Source: Roseibium litorale
GTDB lineage: Bacteria; Pseudomonadota; Alphaproteobacteria; Rhizobiales; Stappiaceae
Length of the DNA stretch: 64,000 bases
Direction of reading: 5' to 3'
Assembly: GCF_014842915.1 (NCBI RefSeq)
Contig: NZ_JACYXI010000007.1
Location: 206,426 to 270,425 of the forward strand
Shown here: one piece after another, positions 8,140-16,695 of the stretch
How the letters are laid out: every line of letters begins with the position of its first letter
Numbering within the stretch: the first letter of the stretch is position 1
The notes under the pieces: generated by a model
Seen by the model: the letters and a program-made list of their open reading frames with translations, nothing else
Databases searched by the model: none
Told to the model about the DNA's origin: nothing
Made by a program: the position numbers and the translations under genes

Positions 8140-8999
8140 CCGAGGTCCTGCACCTTGTTGCGCCCAAGCTGGAGTGGATCTGCGTCCAGAATGCGCCCCT
8201 CCATCGCTCCCAGCCAGTCAAGGCCGGAGCGGAGGCGCACCACTTCGCCCACGCAGACAATTGCCGGAGGCTCAAGCCCGGCCGCTTCCGCCTCTTCGGC
8301 GCAACGGCCAAGCGTCGTCTCCAGAACCTTTTGCCCGGCTAAGGAAGCGTTGCACACAATGCCCACAGGCTCGTCCACAGACCGTCCACCGGCAATGAGT
8401 TTGCCGGCGATCGCGGAAAGATGCTTCATCGCCATATACATGACGATCACAGGTGACCCCTTTGCGATACCGTCCCAGTTAACCGCGTCCGGCGTCAGCC
8501 CGGTCTGGTCATGGCCCGTCAGGAAGGTCACGGCCTGATTGGTATCACGATGTGTTGCGGGAATACCGGCATAGGCCAAACCACCGATCCCGGCAGTGAT
8601 ACCTGGAATAACGCGGAAAGGCACCCCGGCTCCGACCAGCCCCAAAGCCTCCTCGCCCCCCCTGCCGAAGACAAAGGGATCCCCTCCCTTGAGACGCAGC
8701 ACACGTTTCCCGGCACGGGCGTATTCGATCAGCTTCAGCGTGATATCGCGCTGTTTCGGGCTGGGCTTACCGCCACGCTTACCGGCATAGTCAACGACGG
8801 CACCCGGCTTCACCCATTGGAGAATCGTCTGATCGACAAGCGCGTCATAGACGACGACATCCGCCTGACGCAGGCCGTTCAGGGCGTGAAGGGTCAGCAG
8901 CCCGGGATCACCCGGCCCGGCACCGGCCAGCCAGACCCAGCCCGGTTCGAAAACCGGCAGCCGGGACGCGAGATCTGGAAAAAAAGCTTCGCTGTTCAT
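8136..8999 (-). CDS. cobA: Uroporphyrinogen-III C-methyltransferase (SUMT)
   Basis: CobA methylates uroporphyrinogen III at C-2 and C-7 to give precorrin-2, the branch point to B12 and siroheme. Family marks are VWLAGAGPGDPGLLTLHA, VVYDALVD, LKGGDPFVFGRGGEEA and VIPGITAGIGGLAYAGIP. The 287-residue protein has no CysG-type oxidase/ferrochelatase domain, so it is the stand-alone methylase. It heads the minus-strand pair with cbiA and is divergent from cbiD across 121 bases. Given the setting it most likely serves cobalamin rather than siroheme. Confidence 0.95.
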   Translation of the reverse strand: MNSEAFFPDLASRLPVFEPGWVWLAGAGPGDPGLLTLHALNGLRQADVVVYDALVDQTILQWVKPGAVVDYAGKRGGKPSPKQRDITLKLIEYARAGKRVLRLKGGDPFVFGRGGEEALGLVGAGVPFRVIPGITAGIGGLAYAGIPATHRDTNQAVTFLTGHDQTGLTPDAVNWDGIAKGSPVIVMYMAMKHLSAIAGKLIAGGRSVDEPVGIVCNASLAGQKVLETTLGRCAEEAEAAGLEPPAIVCVGEVVRLRSGLDWLGAMEGRILDADPLQLGRNKVQDLG

Positions 9000-9120
9000 C
9001 CGTTCTTTCTAGTCCGCAGAACGCCGGAGGCCAAGCTTCACGGCATCCTGCCGCTTATCTTCCTTGTGCGCAGGTGCAAATGGGTCGCAGATCTCCGGAG
9101 TTTCGCGGTATAAGCCGAGC
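9000..9120. promoter_or_regulatory. Divergent promoter region between cobA and cbiD
   Basis: The 121 bases must hold start signals for cobA-cbiA (minus) and cbiD-cobK (plus). A CCGGAG/CTCCGG inverted pair lies within it, but I see no B12-box and no clear cobalamin riboswitch. Confidence 0.4.
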
Positions 9121-10215
9121 ATGACTGGGGAAGCACCACGAGAGCTGAGACGCGGCTGGACGACCGGGGCCTGTGCCACCGGCGCGGCTAAGGCCGCCTT
9201 TCATGCGCTTGTTACAGGTGACTTTCCCGACCCTGTGACCATCACCTTGCCGAAGGGCGGTGAGACGGCTTTTGCTCTGGCCCGGCACGAACTGTCCGCA
9301 AGCAGCGCCAGCGCCTCCATCATCAAGGATGCAGGCGACGATCCCGACGTGACCCATGGCGCGATGGTCAGCGCAAGTGTTCGTCTGCTGCCGAAAGGCG
9401 AAGGCGTCCAGTTCCGGGCGGGACCGGGCGTTGGAACAGTGACACGAGCGGGCCTGCCGGTTCACCCCGGCGAACCAGCCATCAATCCAGTGCCCCGGCA
9501 AATGATGCAAACCGCCATTGCGGAGGTCTGCCAGGAAACCGGCGCACCGGGCGACGTGGAAATCACCGTCTCCATCGAGGACGGCGAAGCCCTCGCACTC
9601 AAGACACTGAACGGGCGGCTCGGCATCGTCGGCGGCCTGTCGGTGCTCGGCACCACGGGTATCGTGCGCCCGTTTTCCTGTGCCGCCTGGATTGCGTCCA
9701 TTCACCGGGGCATCGACGTGGCACGGGCGGCAGGGCTCACGCATGTGGCCGCCGCAACCGGCTCCACCTCTGAAGACGCGATCCGCGCCCGCTACGATCT
9801 GGAAGACGCCGCCTATCTGGACATGGGTGACTTTGCAGGCGGTCTGCTGAAGTACCTGCGCGCCCACCCTTTGCCCCGGCTCACATTGGCTGGCGGCTTT
9901 GCAAAATTCACCAAGCTGGCCCAAGGCGCGATGGATCTGCATTCCGCCCGCAGCAGGGTCGACTTTGAGTTCCTGTCCCGGTTGCTGGAAGAGACGGGCG
10001 CGTCCGCATCTCTGATCGACAAGAGCCGGAGCGCAAACACCGCCAAGGAAGTCCTGGACCTCTCTCTTGGAGAAAGGATCGACCTCAGCACGCCGCTGGC
10101 CCTTAAGACCCGCCAAGCCGTGCGGACGCTCTTGCGCGATGCTCCCATCTCCCTGGAGGTCATGATCGTTGACCGCGCCGGAAAGGTGACCGGGGAAAGC
10201 GGCTGGGATGAGTGA
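9121..10215 (+). CDS. cbiD: Cobalt-precorrin-5B C1-methyltransferase
   Basis: CbiD methylates C-1 of cobalt-precorrin-5B and belongs only to the cobalt-early pathway, so it is a key pathway marker here. The N-terminus LRRGWTTGACATGAAKAAF is the family signature, and DPDVTHGAMVSASV and GAGVGTVTRAGLPV-like segments follow, with GGFAKFTKLAQGAMDLHS near the C-terminus. The start was placed at ATG 9121 because an upstream in-frame start (9064) adds residues not seen in the family. The stop overlaps the cobK start. Confidence 0.95.
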   Translation: MTGEAPRELRRGWTTGACATGAAKAAFHALVTGDFPDPVTITLPKGGETAFALARHELSASSASASIIKDAGDDPDVTHGAMVSASVRLLPKGEGVQFRAGPGVGTVTRAGLPVHPGEPAINPVPRQMMQTAIAEVCQETGAPGDVEITVSIEDGEALALKTLNGRLGIVGGLSVLGTTGIVRPFSCAAWIASIHRGIDVARAAGLTHVAAATGSTSEDAIRARYDLEDAAYLDMGDFAGGLLKYLRAHPLPRLTLAGGFAKFTKLAQGAMDLHSARSRVDFEFLSRLLEETGASASLIDKSRSANTAKEVLDLSLGERIDLSTPLALKTRQAVRTLLRDAPISLEVMIVDRAGKVTGESGWDE

Positions 10216-10975
10216 ACGCCCCAAAATCCTCGTTCTGGCCGGAACCCCGGAAGCACGGAGCCTGCTCCGGGAATTAGCCGGCCGAATGCCCCACCTGGAT
10301 ATTCTTGCATCCTTTGCTGGTGCTGTTCAGGATCTGCCTGGAATCGACGTCCCTGTCAGGGTCGGCGGCTTTGGTGGCGCTGACGGGTTAAGCACCTTTT
10401 TGAAAGGCGAGCAGATCAGCTGCCTTGTGGATGCCACCCATCCCTTTGCGCAGGTTATCAGCGCTCATGCCGCCGCAGCGGCCCGGCAGGCAAGTGTCCC
10501 CTTGCTGAGGCTCGAAAGGCCGGCCTGGGAGCCAAACCCTGAGGACCAATGGATTGCGGCCGCCTCGCTTGATGAGGCTGCCAGCCTCCTCCCCGAAGGC
10601 TCAAAACCCTTGATCGCAGCAGGACGGAAGGAAATCGGCCGCTTCACCCATCGGGGGGATCTTTCCGCGGTGGTGCGGATGATCGAGCCTCCCGGCACCG
10701 TCTTGCCCGGCAGCTGGCACCTGATTCTCGAAAAGCCCAGCGCAGAGACCGCAGAGGAAAAGAAGCTGCTCAGCGACCACGGCATCACCCATGTTGTGTC
10801 AAAGAACAGCGGCGGCCGAATGTCCTATGCAAAGATTGCTGCCGCGGCGGCGCTTGGCCTTCCCGTTGTCATGGTGCAAAGGCCTGAGCTTGCACCAGCC
10901 AGAACGTTCTCTTCAGTGGAGGCAATTCTAGAAGAACTGAAGCAGATGCCTCAGCTTCAAGCTGCCGGCTGCTGA
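10208..10975 (+). CDS. cobK: Precorrin-6A / cobalt-precorrin-6A reductase
   Basis: This NADPH-dependent reductase (CobK/CbiJ) reduces the C18-C19 double bond of (cobalt-)precorrin-6A. Recognisable segments are LVLAGTPEARSLLREL at the N-terminus, LVDATHPFAQVISAHAA, RLERPAWEP and THVVSKNSGG. It starts 8 bases before the end of cbiD, so the two are coupled. Its 3' end overlaps the convergent wecG-like gene by 19 bases, leaving no room for a separate terminator. Confidence 0.93.
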   Translation: MSERPKILVLAGTPEARSLLRELAGRMPHLDILASFAGAVQDLPGIDVPVRVGGFGGADGLSTFLKGEQISCLVDATHPFAQVISAHAAAAARQASVPLLRLERPAWEPNPEDQWIAAASLDEAASLLPEGSKPLIAAGRKEIGRFTHRGDLSAVVRMIEPPGTVLPGSWHLILEKPSAETAEEKKLLSDHGITHVVSKNSGGRMSYAKIAAAAALGLPVVMVQRPELAPARTFSSVEAILEELKQMPQLQAAGC

Positions 10976-11775
10976 GTTTTCTTCAGACGCCGCACCGCCC
11001 AGAGAAATTTCGGAATTCCGATCACATAACGGCGGAACAGGCGCCTTGGCTCCTGAGCAAGCCGGAACAGCCATTCAAGACCGAGGGCGCGCATCCAGTC
11101 CGGTGCGCGCAGGATTGTCCCGGACATGAAATCCAGCAAGGCGCCGACGCCAATGGTGACGGTTACCCCCAGCCTGTCCCGATTGGCAACGATGAACTGC
11201 TCCTGCCGCGGGTTTCCCATCGCCACCAGCAGAAGGTCCGGTTGAACCGCGGATATAGCCTTGCAGACCACATCCGTTTCGTCCGCCCCGAAATAACCGT
11301 TCCGCATCCCCACCACCGTGTGAAGCGGATAGGTTTCGCTTATATGCCGCGCGGCCAGCCTAAGCTGTTCTTCCTTCGCCCCCAGCAGATAGATACGCAG
11401 CGGTACACCGATCTTGCCGAGCAGCTGAGGAACAAAATCCGTTCCATTCAAGTTCGCAGGAAATCCTCTGCCGGACAGCCATCTTGCCGCAATCTCGATC
11501 CCGATGCCGTCGTTCAGCAGCGTCATCGACCTGAGTACCGTTTCATACTCGGGCGTTTCAAGCGCAGTCAGCGCAGTATGCGCGTTGCAGATGGCGATAT
11601 CCGTGCGGCGATGATCCAGAACCGCAGAGCGTACCAGGTTCAAAGCCTCCGGCAGGTCCAGGCGCAATATCTCCAGAGACCCGAAGCGGAAACTGCCGTC
11701 CCTGATAGAATGATCTGCTTCCACGCTCTTCACTGCCATACCTGTATCGCTTGCCGGAAGACTCATTCGGCCCAA
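10957..11775 (-). CDS. WecG/TagA/CpsF-family glycosyltransferase (GT26)
   Basis: GT26 enzymes transfer ManNAc-type sugars or related residues to a lipid-linked sugar during polysaccharide assembly at the inner face of the membrane. The 272-residue protein shows the conserved NGTDFVPQLL, YLLGAKEEQLRLAA, MRNGYFGADE, LVAMGNPRQEQFI and GVGALLDFMSGT segments and the basic C-terminal EWLFRLAQEPRRLFRRY used for membrane association. The start is uncertain: Met at residues 1, 4 and 13 are all possible. It follows a WcaF-like acetyltransferase on the same strand and forms the left end of the exopolysaccharide locus. Confidence 0.88.
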   Translation of the reverse strand: MGRMSLPASDTGMAVKSVEADHSIRDGSFRFGSLEILRLDLPEALNLVRSAVLDHRRTDIAICNAHTALTALETPEYETVLRSMTLLNDGIGIEIAARWLSGRGFPANLNGTDFVPQLLGKIGVPLRIYLLGAKEEQLRLAARHISETYPLHTVVGMRNGYFGADETDVVCKAISAVQPDLLLVAMGNPRQEQFIVANRDRLGVTVTIGVGALLDFMSGTILRAPDWMRALGLEWLFRLAQEPRRLFRRYVIGIPKFLWAVRRLKKTQQPAA

Positions 11776-11789
11776 TGATGATGGCCGCC

Positions 11790-12392
11790 CTAGCGCTCCA
11801 CCGGTTCCCGCCAGCCGCGCATCGGAACGTCGGTCCGCTCGAATTTCCTGCGCTCCTTGATTTCCCGCGCCGGGTTCCCCGCATAGACCGTCCAGGGCTT
11901 GAGATCCTTGACCGCGACGCCGTGGGTCCCGAGAACAGCTCCATCACCCACCGTCACACCTGGCCCAACGAAGGCGTCCGCCGTGATCCAGGCATAGTCA
12001 CCGATGGTGACCGGCGAGGTCATTAGTTGAAAGAATTCCCCATTGATGTCGTGAGTGCCGGTGCAGATATGCGCCCTCTTGGAAACCACAGCATATTTGC
12101 CGATCGTGATCCGCGCCATACAGTAGATGTCCGCGTGATCAGCAATCGCAGCAAAATCCTCAAGGACAAGGTTCCCCGGATACCAGATCCTGGCGGACGG
12201 GGCGACATAGACTCCCTTTCCGACTTTGGCACCGAATAGCCGCAGCAGGAACCTGCGCCAGCCGTGGAAGGGCTGCGTCCAGGACGCCAGCAGGCTCCAG
12301 ACAAGCCCCCAGACCAGGCGCAGGACACGATGACGCCAGCCAAACCTGGGTTCGCTTTCAAAAACTCTTCCGGTTCCCACTGACACGTTCAT
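11790..12392 (-). CDS. WcaF-type colanic-acid-like O-acetyltransferase
   Basis: A 200-residue left-handed beta-helix acyltransferase. The N-terminal part has a hydrophobic, Trp-rich segment (LVWGLVWSLLASWTQPFHGWRR) seen in WcaF relatives. Hexapeptide repeats follow (VAPSARIWYPGNL, ITIGKYAVVSKRAHICTGTHD, VTIGDYAWITADAFVGPGV, VTVGDGAVLGTHGVAVKDL), ending in YAGNPAREI. The family adds acetyl groups from acetyl-CoA to exopolysaccharide sugars. It is 14 bases upstream of the WecG-like gene on the same strand, probably an operon, and divergent from the GT4 gene. Confidence 0.88.
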   Translation of the reverse strand: MNVSVGTGRVFESEPRFGWRHRVLRLVWGLVWSLLASWTQPFHGWRRFLLRLFGAKVGKGVYVAPSARIWYPGNLVLEDFAAIADHADIYCMARITIGKYAVVSKRAHICTGTHDINGEFFQLMTSPVTIGDYAWITADAFVGPGVTVGDGAVLGTHGVAVKDLKPWTVYAGNPAREIKERRKFERTDVPMRGWREPVER

Positions 12393-12651
12393 CCCTTTCG
12401 ATATCCCCCTCTCGGCGCTTCCAGAGAACCCGGTGGCTTTTATCGCTCAGCCATCCGGAAAAATGCGGGCCTTCATCCTTTTTTGAGAGGGAATGGTGGA
12501 TCTTGAGTGAACAAACCGTCCTTACGTCATTTTTTTGTTTGTGAGGCCGTTTGGGATTTTGCGCCGGAGGCCGGCAGCATCCCAACCAGTGCTGGGTTAT
12601 CCCGGTACAGACGGACCGCACATTAGAGACTCCCCGGAGAGAAGCCTTTCA
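12393..12651. promoter_or_regulatory. Divergent intergenic region of the exopolysaccharide locus
   Basis: These 259 bases separate the minus-strand acetyltransferase from the plus-strand glycosyltransferase. The middle (about 12475-12540) is AT-rich with T runs and is the likely promoter zone. GGAGAG at 12636-12641 is a plausible ribosome binding site for the GT4 gene. I see no coding potential. Confidence 0.4.
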
Positions 12652-13881
12652 ATGAACCCGCTTGACCGGACCGGCAATCACGCAGAACCTCACATTCTTC
12701 ATCTCAGCGCCGACTACCCCAACCCGTACAGGAACCGGACAACAACAGCTATCGAGCGGCTTGTGATCAGTGCCGTGAGGGAAAACGGCGGCATCGGCGA
12801 CCATGTGGTGATGTCTCTCAACCGCACGAGCCTGCCCTGGAAGACCCATTTCATCGATTGCGGCGAACGTGACGGCGTACGCGTGTTTGCCTACCGCTAT
12901 TTCGGCCTGCCCATGGGAATTGGCCTGGCGGGCACCATGCGCCGGGTCGCACGCAAGATCGCCAAGGTTCTAAATGCCGAGGGCTGGCAGCCTGACCTGA
13001 TCCATGCCCACAAGTTCGCGTTTGAGGGAATCGCAGGTCTTGAGCTTTGTGAAACCTATGGCGGCACGCCCCGCTTCTTTGTTTCAGTGCGGGGAGAATC
13101 CGAGCGCAACGTCCTGTTGTTCAAGCCCAATTACCGGCCCCTTTTGCGGCGGATCGCGGAACGGGCAGACATGATCTATCATGTCTCCGCCTGGTTCCGC
13201 GCTGCCTTCCACGAGCATATTCCCGAACAACCGGCCAAGGAGCGACTTCTACCGAATATCGTCGGCAACACGGCGCCTGAACTGCCTTCAATGCCTCCAA
13301 ACGGGCGGTTTGCGACCGTCCTGCACCTGAACCTGCGCAAGCGGAAAGGTCTCAACGATCTGCTCAAGGGCTTCGCCATTTTCCATGAGGCAAATCCGGA
13401 CGTCTGCCTTGATATCATTGGTCCCGGGGACGACGAGACCGTTGCGGCAGTCATCAAGGAGATTGACGAGCTGGATCTGGCCGCAAGCGTCAAGCTTCTG
13501 GGGGGAATGGACGGCAAAACGCTCTTTGAGCACCTGCCCCACTACATTGCGCTTGCTCTGCCAAGCCATCAGGAGACCTTCGGCATGGTCTACCTTGAGG
13601 CCCTCTTTGCGGGTATCCCTATCCTTTACAGCCGGGACACCGGCATCGATGGTTATCTTGACGGGGTCAATGCCGGGGTGGGCGTCGAAGCGGGCAACGC
13701 CGAAGACATCGCTTCTGCATTGGAAAAACTCTACCGCGACAACGCGGCCTACCGGAGTTCCATCGCGGCATCTGGCAGGCTTCTGCATGACCGGTTCGAT
13801 CCGGAGGCAATCACATCGGGATACCGGAAAGATGTCGCAAGGGTTTGCGGATCAGCGCTACATGAGGGGACGAAATCATGA
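12652..13881 (+). CDS. GT4-family glycosyltransferase
   Basis: A retaining GT-B glycosyltransferase of 409 residues that probably adds a sugar to a lipid-linked exopolysaccharide repeat unit. The N-terminal domain contains HILHLSADYPNPYRNRTTTAIERL; the C-terminal domain has VLHLNLRKRKGLNDLLKGF, DIIGPGDDETVA and the donor-binding PSHQETFGMVYLEALFAGIPILYS, where the EX7E pattern lies. ATG 12652 was chosen because a GGAGAG site precedes it by about 10 bases. It shares ATGA with the GH5 gene that follows. Confidence 0.9.
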   Translation: MNPLDRTGNHAEPHILHLSADYPNPYRNRTTTAIERLVISAVRENGGIGDHVVMSLNRTSLPWKTHFIDCGERDGVRVFAYRYFGLPMGIGLAGTMRRVARKIAKVLNAEGWQPDLIHAHKFAFEGIAGLELCETYGGTPRFFVSVRGESERNVLLFKPNYRPLLRRIAERADMIYHVSAWFRAAFHEHIPEQPAKERLLPNIVGNTAPELPSMPPNGRFATVLHLNLRKRKGLNDLLKGFAIFHEANPDVCLDIIGPGDDETVAAVIKEIDELDLAASVKLLGGMDGKTLFEHLPHYIALALPSHQETFGMVYLEALFAGIPILYSRDTGIDGYLDGVNAGVGVEAGNAEDIASALEKLYRDNAAYRSSIAASGRLLHDRFDPEAITSGYRKDVARVCGSALHEGTKS

Positions 13882-15194
13882 AGCGGGGAAGCACTGCGAA
13901 GATCATCTTGGGGCTGACCGCGCTTGCCACTGCCGCCTGCCTCGCCTTCTTCTTCATTGCCCTGCGCCCGCAGGTGATGCTTCAAGCAAGCGCCGCCAAT
14001 ACAGATCAGCAATTGCAGGTTCCCCACTTCCGCCGCGGGATCAATCTGCCGCGGCTCCTGAGTTTCGCTTACCGCGATCCCGCCAAGCCCGGCGCCTATC
14101 TCTGGCCGCCTTTTCAAGGCGGAATGTCGCGGTTTTCCGACGATGAGTTGAAACAGCTGACCGGACTTGGGTTCGATTTCGTCCGGCTTCCGGTTGATGC
14201 CGGGCCTTTCCTGGCCGCTTCCGAACCGGACCGGCGGTTGCTGCTCGACGACATGCGCGCATGGGTGCTGCGGCTGCTGGACAACAATCTGACCGTCATG
14301 GTCGACATGCATCCGGCGACCTACGCCTCCATCTGGCGGCCGGAAGATATCCTGAAAGACCCTGAGGGGCCTGCTTTCGCCGCCTATCAAGGCCTGTTGC
14401 GCGATGTCGCCCGGCGGATCAAGGATCTGCCTGCGGACAAGATCGCCCTGGAGTTGATGAACGAACCGCAGCCGCGATGCGTCAGAGAGAGCGGTGAAGA
14501 CTGGACAGTCACGCAACGGCGGCTTTACGACACGGTGCGTGAGGCCGCGCCTGATCTGCCGCTTGTGCTGACCGGTGGCTGCTGGTCCTCGATCGACGGG
14601 CTGGCGACGCTTGACCCCGCCGGATATGACAGCCGCACACTGTACGACATTCATTTCTACGAGCCGCACTTCTTCACTCATCAGTCCCTGATCTGGGCAT
14701 CTCCTCCTGCCCGTTATATTGCAGGGCTCAGCTATCCCTGGACCAACGGATCCGTGGAACGCACGGAGCAACTGACCAAGGCCCATCTGGACCAGTTGGC
14801 AAAATCGGGACACGCTCAACCTGACAACGCCTTCGCCCAGGCTGCTAAGGAGATCCGCTCATACTACGGCCGCAAACGGCCGGATAAGGCCACCATGGGC
14901 AGCAGATTCAAGGTCATTTCCGATTGGGCTGAAAGGTACGGGCTGTCACATTCCCGGATCGTCATCGGTGAGTTCGGGGCGGCAAGGATTCCGGACTATA
15001 TTCCGGACGATAGCAGCCGGATTGCCTGGTACCGGGATCTCCGGCTGACGGCTGAGGAAAACGGTTTCGGCTGGGCGCTCTGGGATGATCACGCCGGTTT
15101 TGGGATCCTGACGGGCAACGGCAACACCGAAATCGACAGGCAGGTTGTGGAAGCCTTGGGGCTGAATGCCGCCGGTCTGCCGCAGTCGCGGTAG
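13878..15194 (+). CDS. GH5-type glycoside hydrolase (endoglucanase-like), secreted or membrane-anchored
   Basis: The 438-residue protein begins with a hydrophobic segment (residues 9-30) serving as signal or anchor. The TIM barrel shows FDFVRLPVDAGPFL, TVMVDMHPA, ALELMNEPQ with Glu196 as the probable acid/base, YDIHFYEPHFFTHQ, and VIGEFGAA with Glu365 as the probable nucleophile, then WALWDDHAGFGI. GH5 enzymes cut beta-1,4-glucans or mannans. Inside an exopolysaccharide cluster, and coupled to the glycosyltransferase before it, the enzyme probably trims or clears polymer in the periplasm, as cellulase-like enzymes do in other synthesis operons. Confidence 0.88.
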   Translation: MKRGSTAKIILGLTALATAACLAFFFIALRPQVMLQASAANTDQQLQVPHFRRGINLPRLLSFAYRDPAKPGAYLWPPFQGGMSRFSDDELKQLTGLGFDFVRLPVDAGPFLAASEPDRRLLLDDMRAWVLRLLDNNLTVMVDMHPATYASIWRPEDILKDPEGPAFAAYQGLLRDVARRIKDLPADKIALELMNEPQPRCVRESGEDWTVTQRRLYDTVREAAPDLPLVLTGGCWSSIDGLATLDPAGYDSRTLYDIHFYEPHFFTHQSLIWASPPARYIAGLSYPWTNGSVERTEQLTKAHLDQLAKSGHAQPDNAFAQAAKEIRSYYGRKRPDKATMGSRFKVISDWAERYGLSHSRIVIGEFGAARIPDYIPDDSSRIAWYRDLRLTAEENGFGWALWDDHAGFGILTGNGNTEIDRQVVEALGLNAAGLPQSR

Positions 15195-15286
15195 CGGTTC
15201 CAGACAGACCGCAGCGGCATGTTAGGCTATAGGAATGATTCGCCGGCAGCCTGTGCCGGATCATCCATCGCCCAGGAGCCTGGCGG

Positions 15287-16597
15287 GTGACAGATCAAAG
15301 ACTGACATTGGACCAGACAGCTGGCGGTTCCAAACGGGATCTGGCCGGATTTGTTCTGAGCTGGCTGCCAACACTGATGTTCGCTTATGCGATCCTGATA
15401 GCACCCATGATGATGCGGACCTCGGGCGGAGTGGATGACGGTGACATCAATATCGCCGCGTCAAAATCAAACGCACTGAATCAGCTTTTCTGGCTCGGTC
15501 TTTTCAGTCTCGCGCTCCTGGCTTCCCTAAAGCGCCTGAACCGTCTTCCCGCCGTTTTGCTGCACCCGGTCGTGCTGGCGATTTTTGCCTATCTCGCCTT
15601 TTCCGGTCTTACCGTTTTCTGGTCTCCTGTGCCCGGCATTGCCTTCCGCCGGCTCGTGCTCCAGGTCATTCTTCTCTTGTGCTTCATCCTGTCCATTGGA
15701 TTGGGAGACAGCCGGGAAGCTACGCTGAACCGTATGCTTGCTCTCGTGGTCCTGACCGTTGCCGTGAACTGTCTGGCTGTCGTGCTGATCCCGCCGACGC
15801 CGATCGGCTACGCCGGCATATATCCGCAGAAGAACGGCCTCGGGGCGGTCATGGCCTTTGTCATTCTGACCTGCCTCTATGGCATTACGGTCAAGAAAGG
15901 CCTGACCCGTTTTATTCTACTGGGAACAACCGGAGTTGCCTTCATCCTTCTGGTGATCAGTCAGTCCAAAACCTCTCTCGGACTCACGGTGCTGATCCCC
16001 CTCGTGGTCTATGTGTTTGTCGGACTGGCCTATCACTTGCGCGTCAACGCTTTCGTGCTCTTCCTGCTTCTGGCATCCACAGGGCTTGTGCTGGCAGCAT
16101 TTTTGTCTGCTCTCACCGGCTTCGGCCTGGATGAACTGTCGATGGTGCTATTCCACGACACCACATTTACCGGACGGACGGTTATCTGGGACTTCGTTCT
16201 GGACGTGATTTCACGGTCCTGGCTGGGGGGGCAAGGCTATTCGTCCTTCTGGGGTGCGGGCGTGGACTCCATCGTTTTCCGTGAGGCTCCCAGCTTTGTG
16301 TCCCTGCTGCTACAGGCGCATAATGGCTATCTGGACGTTCTGGTGGAAACCGGTGTCATCGGGTTCTCTATCCTGATGGTGCTCATTCTTCTGGCGTTAC
16401 GCTCAGCAACCCAGCTCGTGCAAACAGACCGGCAGACAACGCGCCTTTGCCTGATGCTGATCCTGTTTGTCATCTGTCACAATCTTCTGGAAAGCAGCTG
16501 GTTCCGGAGCTTTTCGCAAATCTGGATGCTCTTCATCTTTGCGGCGCTTCTTCCACTTCTGCCTTCCGGAAAGGCCCCAGGTGACCAGAAGCCGTGA
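15287..16597 (+). CDS. O-antigen ligase / Wzy-type polymerase family membrane protein
   Basis: A 436-residue polytopic inner-membrane protein with roughly ten or more hydrophobic segments and a large loop containing SRSWLGGQGYSSFWGAG, the conserved Wzy_C-like region, then QAHNGYLDVLVETGVIGF with the H-N-x-(F/Y) pattern typical of the family. Such proteins polymerise or ligate lipid-linked repeat units in the periplasm. The start is GTG at 15287 with AGGAG about 9 bases upstream. Neighbouring Wzz-like and Wzx-like genes suggest that it is the polymerase, but ligase versus polymerase cannot be decided from sequence. Confidence 0.85.
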   Translation: MTDQRLTLDQTAGGSKRDLAGFVLSWLPTLMFAYAILIAPMMMRTSGGVDDGDINIAASKSNALNQLFWLGLFSLALLASLKRLNRLPAVLLHPVVLAIFAYLAFSGLTVFWSPVPGIAFRRLVLQVILLLCFILSIGLGDSREATLNRMLALVVLTVAVNCLAVVLIPPTPIGYAGIYPQKNGLGAVMAFVILTCLYGITVKKGLTRFILLGTTGVAFILLVISQSKTSLGLTVLIPLVVYVFVGLAYHLRVNAFVLFLLLASTGLVLAAFLSALTGFGLDELSMVLFHDTTFTGRTVIWDFVLDVISRSWLGGQGYSSFWGAGVDSIVFREAPSFVSLLLQAHNGYLDVLVETGVIGFSILMVLILLALRSATQLVQTDRQTTRLCLMLILFVICHNLLESSWFRSFSQIWMLFIFAALLPLLPSGKAPGDQKP

Positions 16598-16695
16598 AAT
16601 GGCCGCTTTTGAGGCACTGTGTTAGCAGTTCCCTAACCATAAACGGACTAAGAAAAGGTCTTTGATACGCGTCCCGGATTTTAAGGCCAAAGCTC

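Noticed and set aside
9000..9120. Possible cobalamin riboswitch before cbiD or cobA
   Set aside because: The region is too short for a full B12 riboswitch and I could not find the conserved B12 box; one may lie upstream of the window before cbiX.
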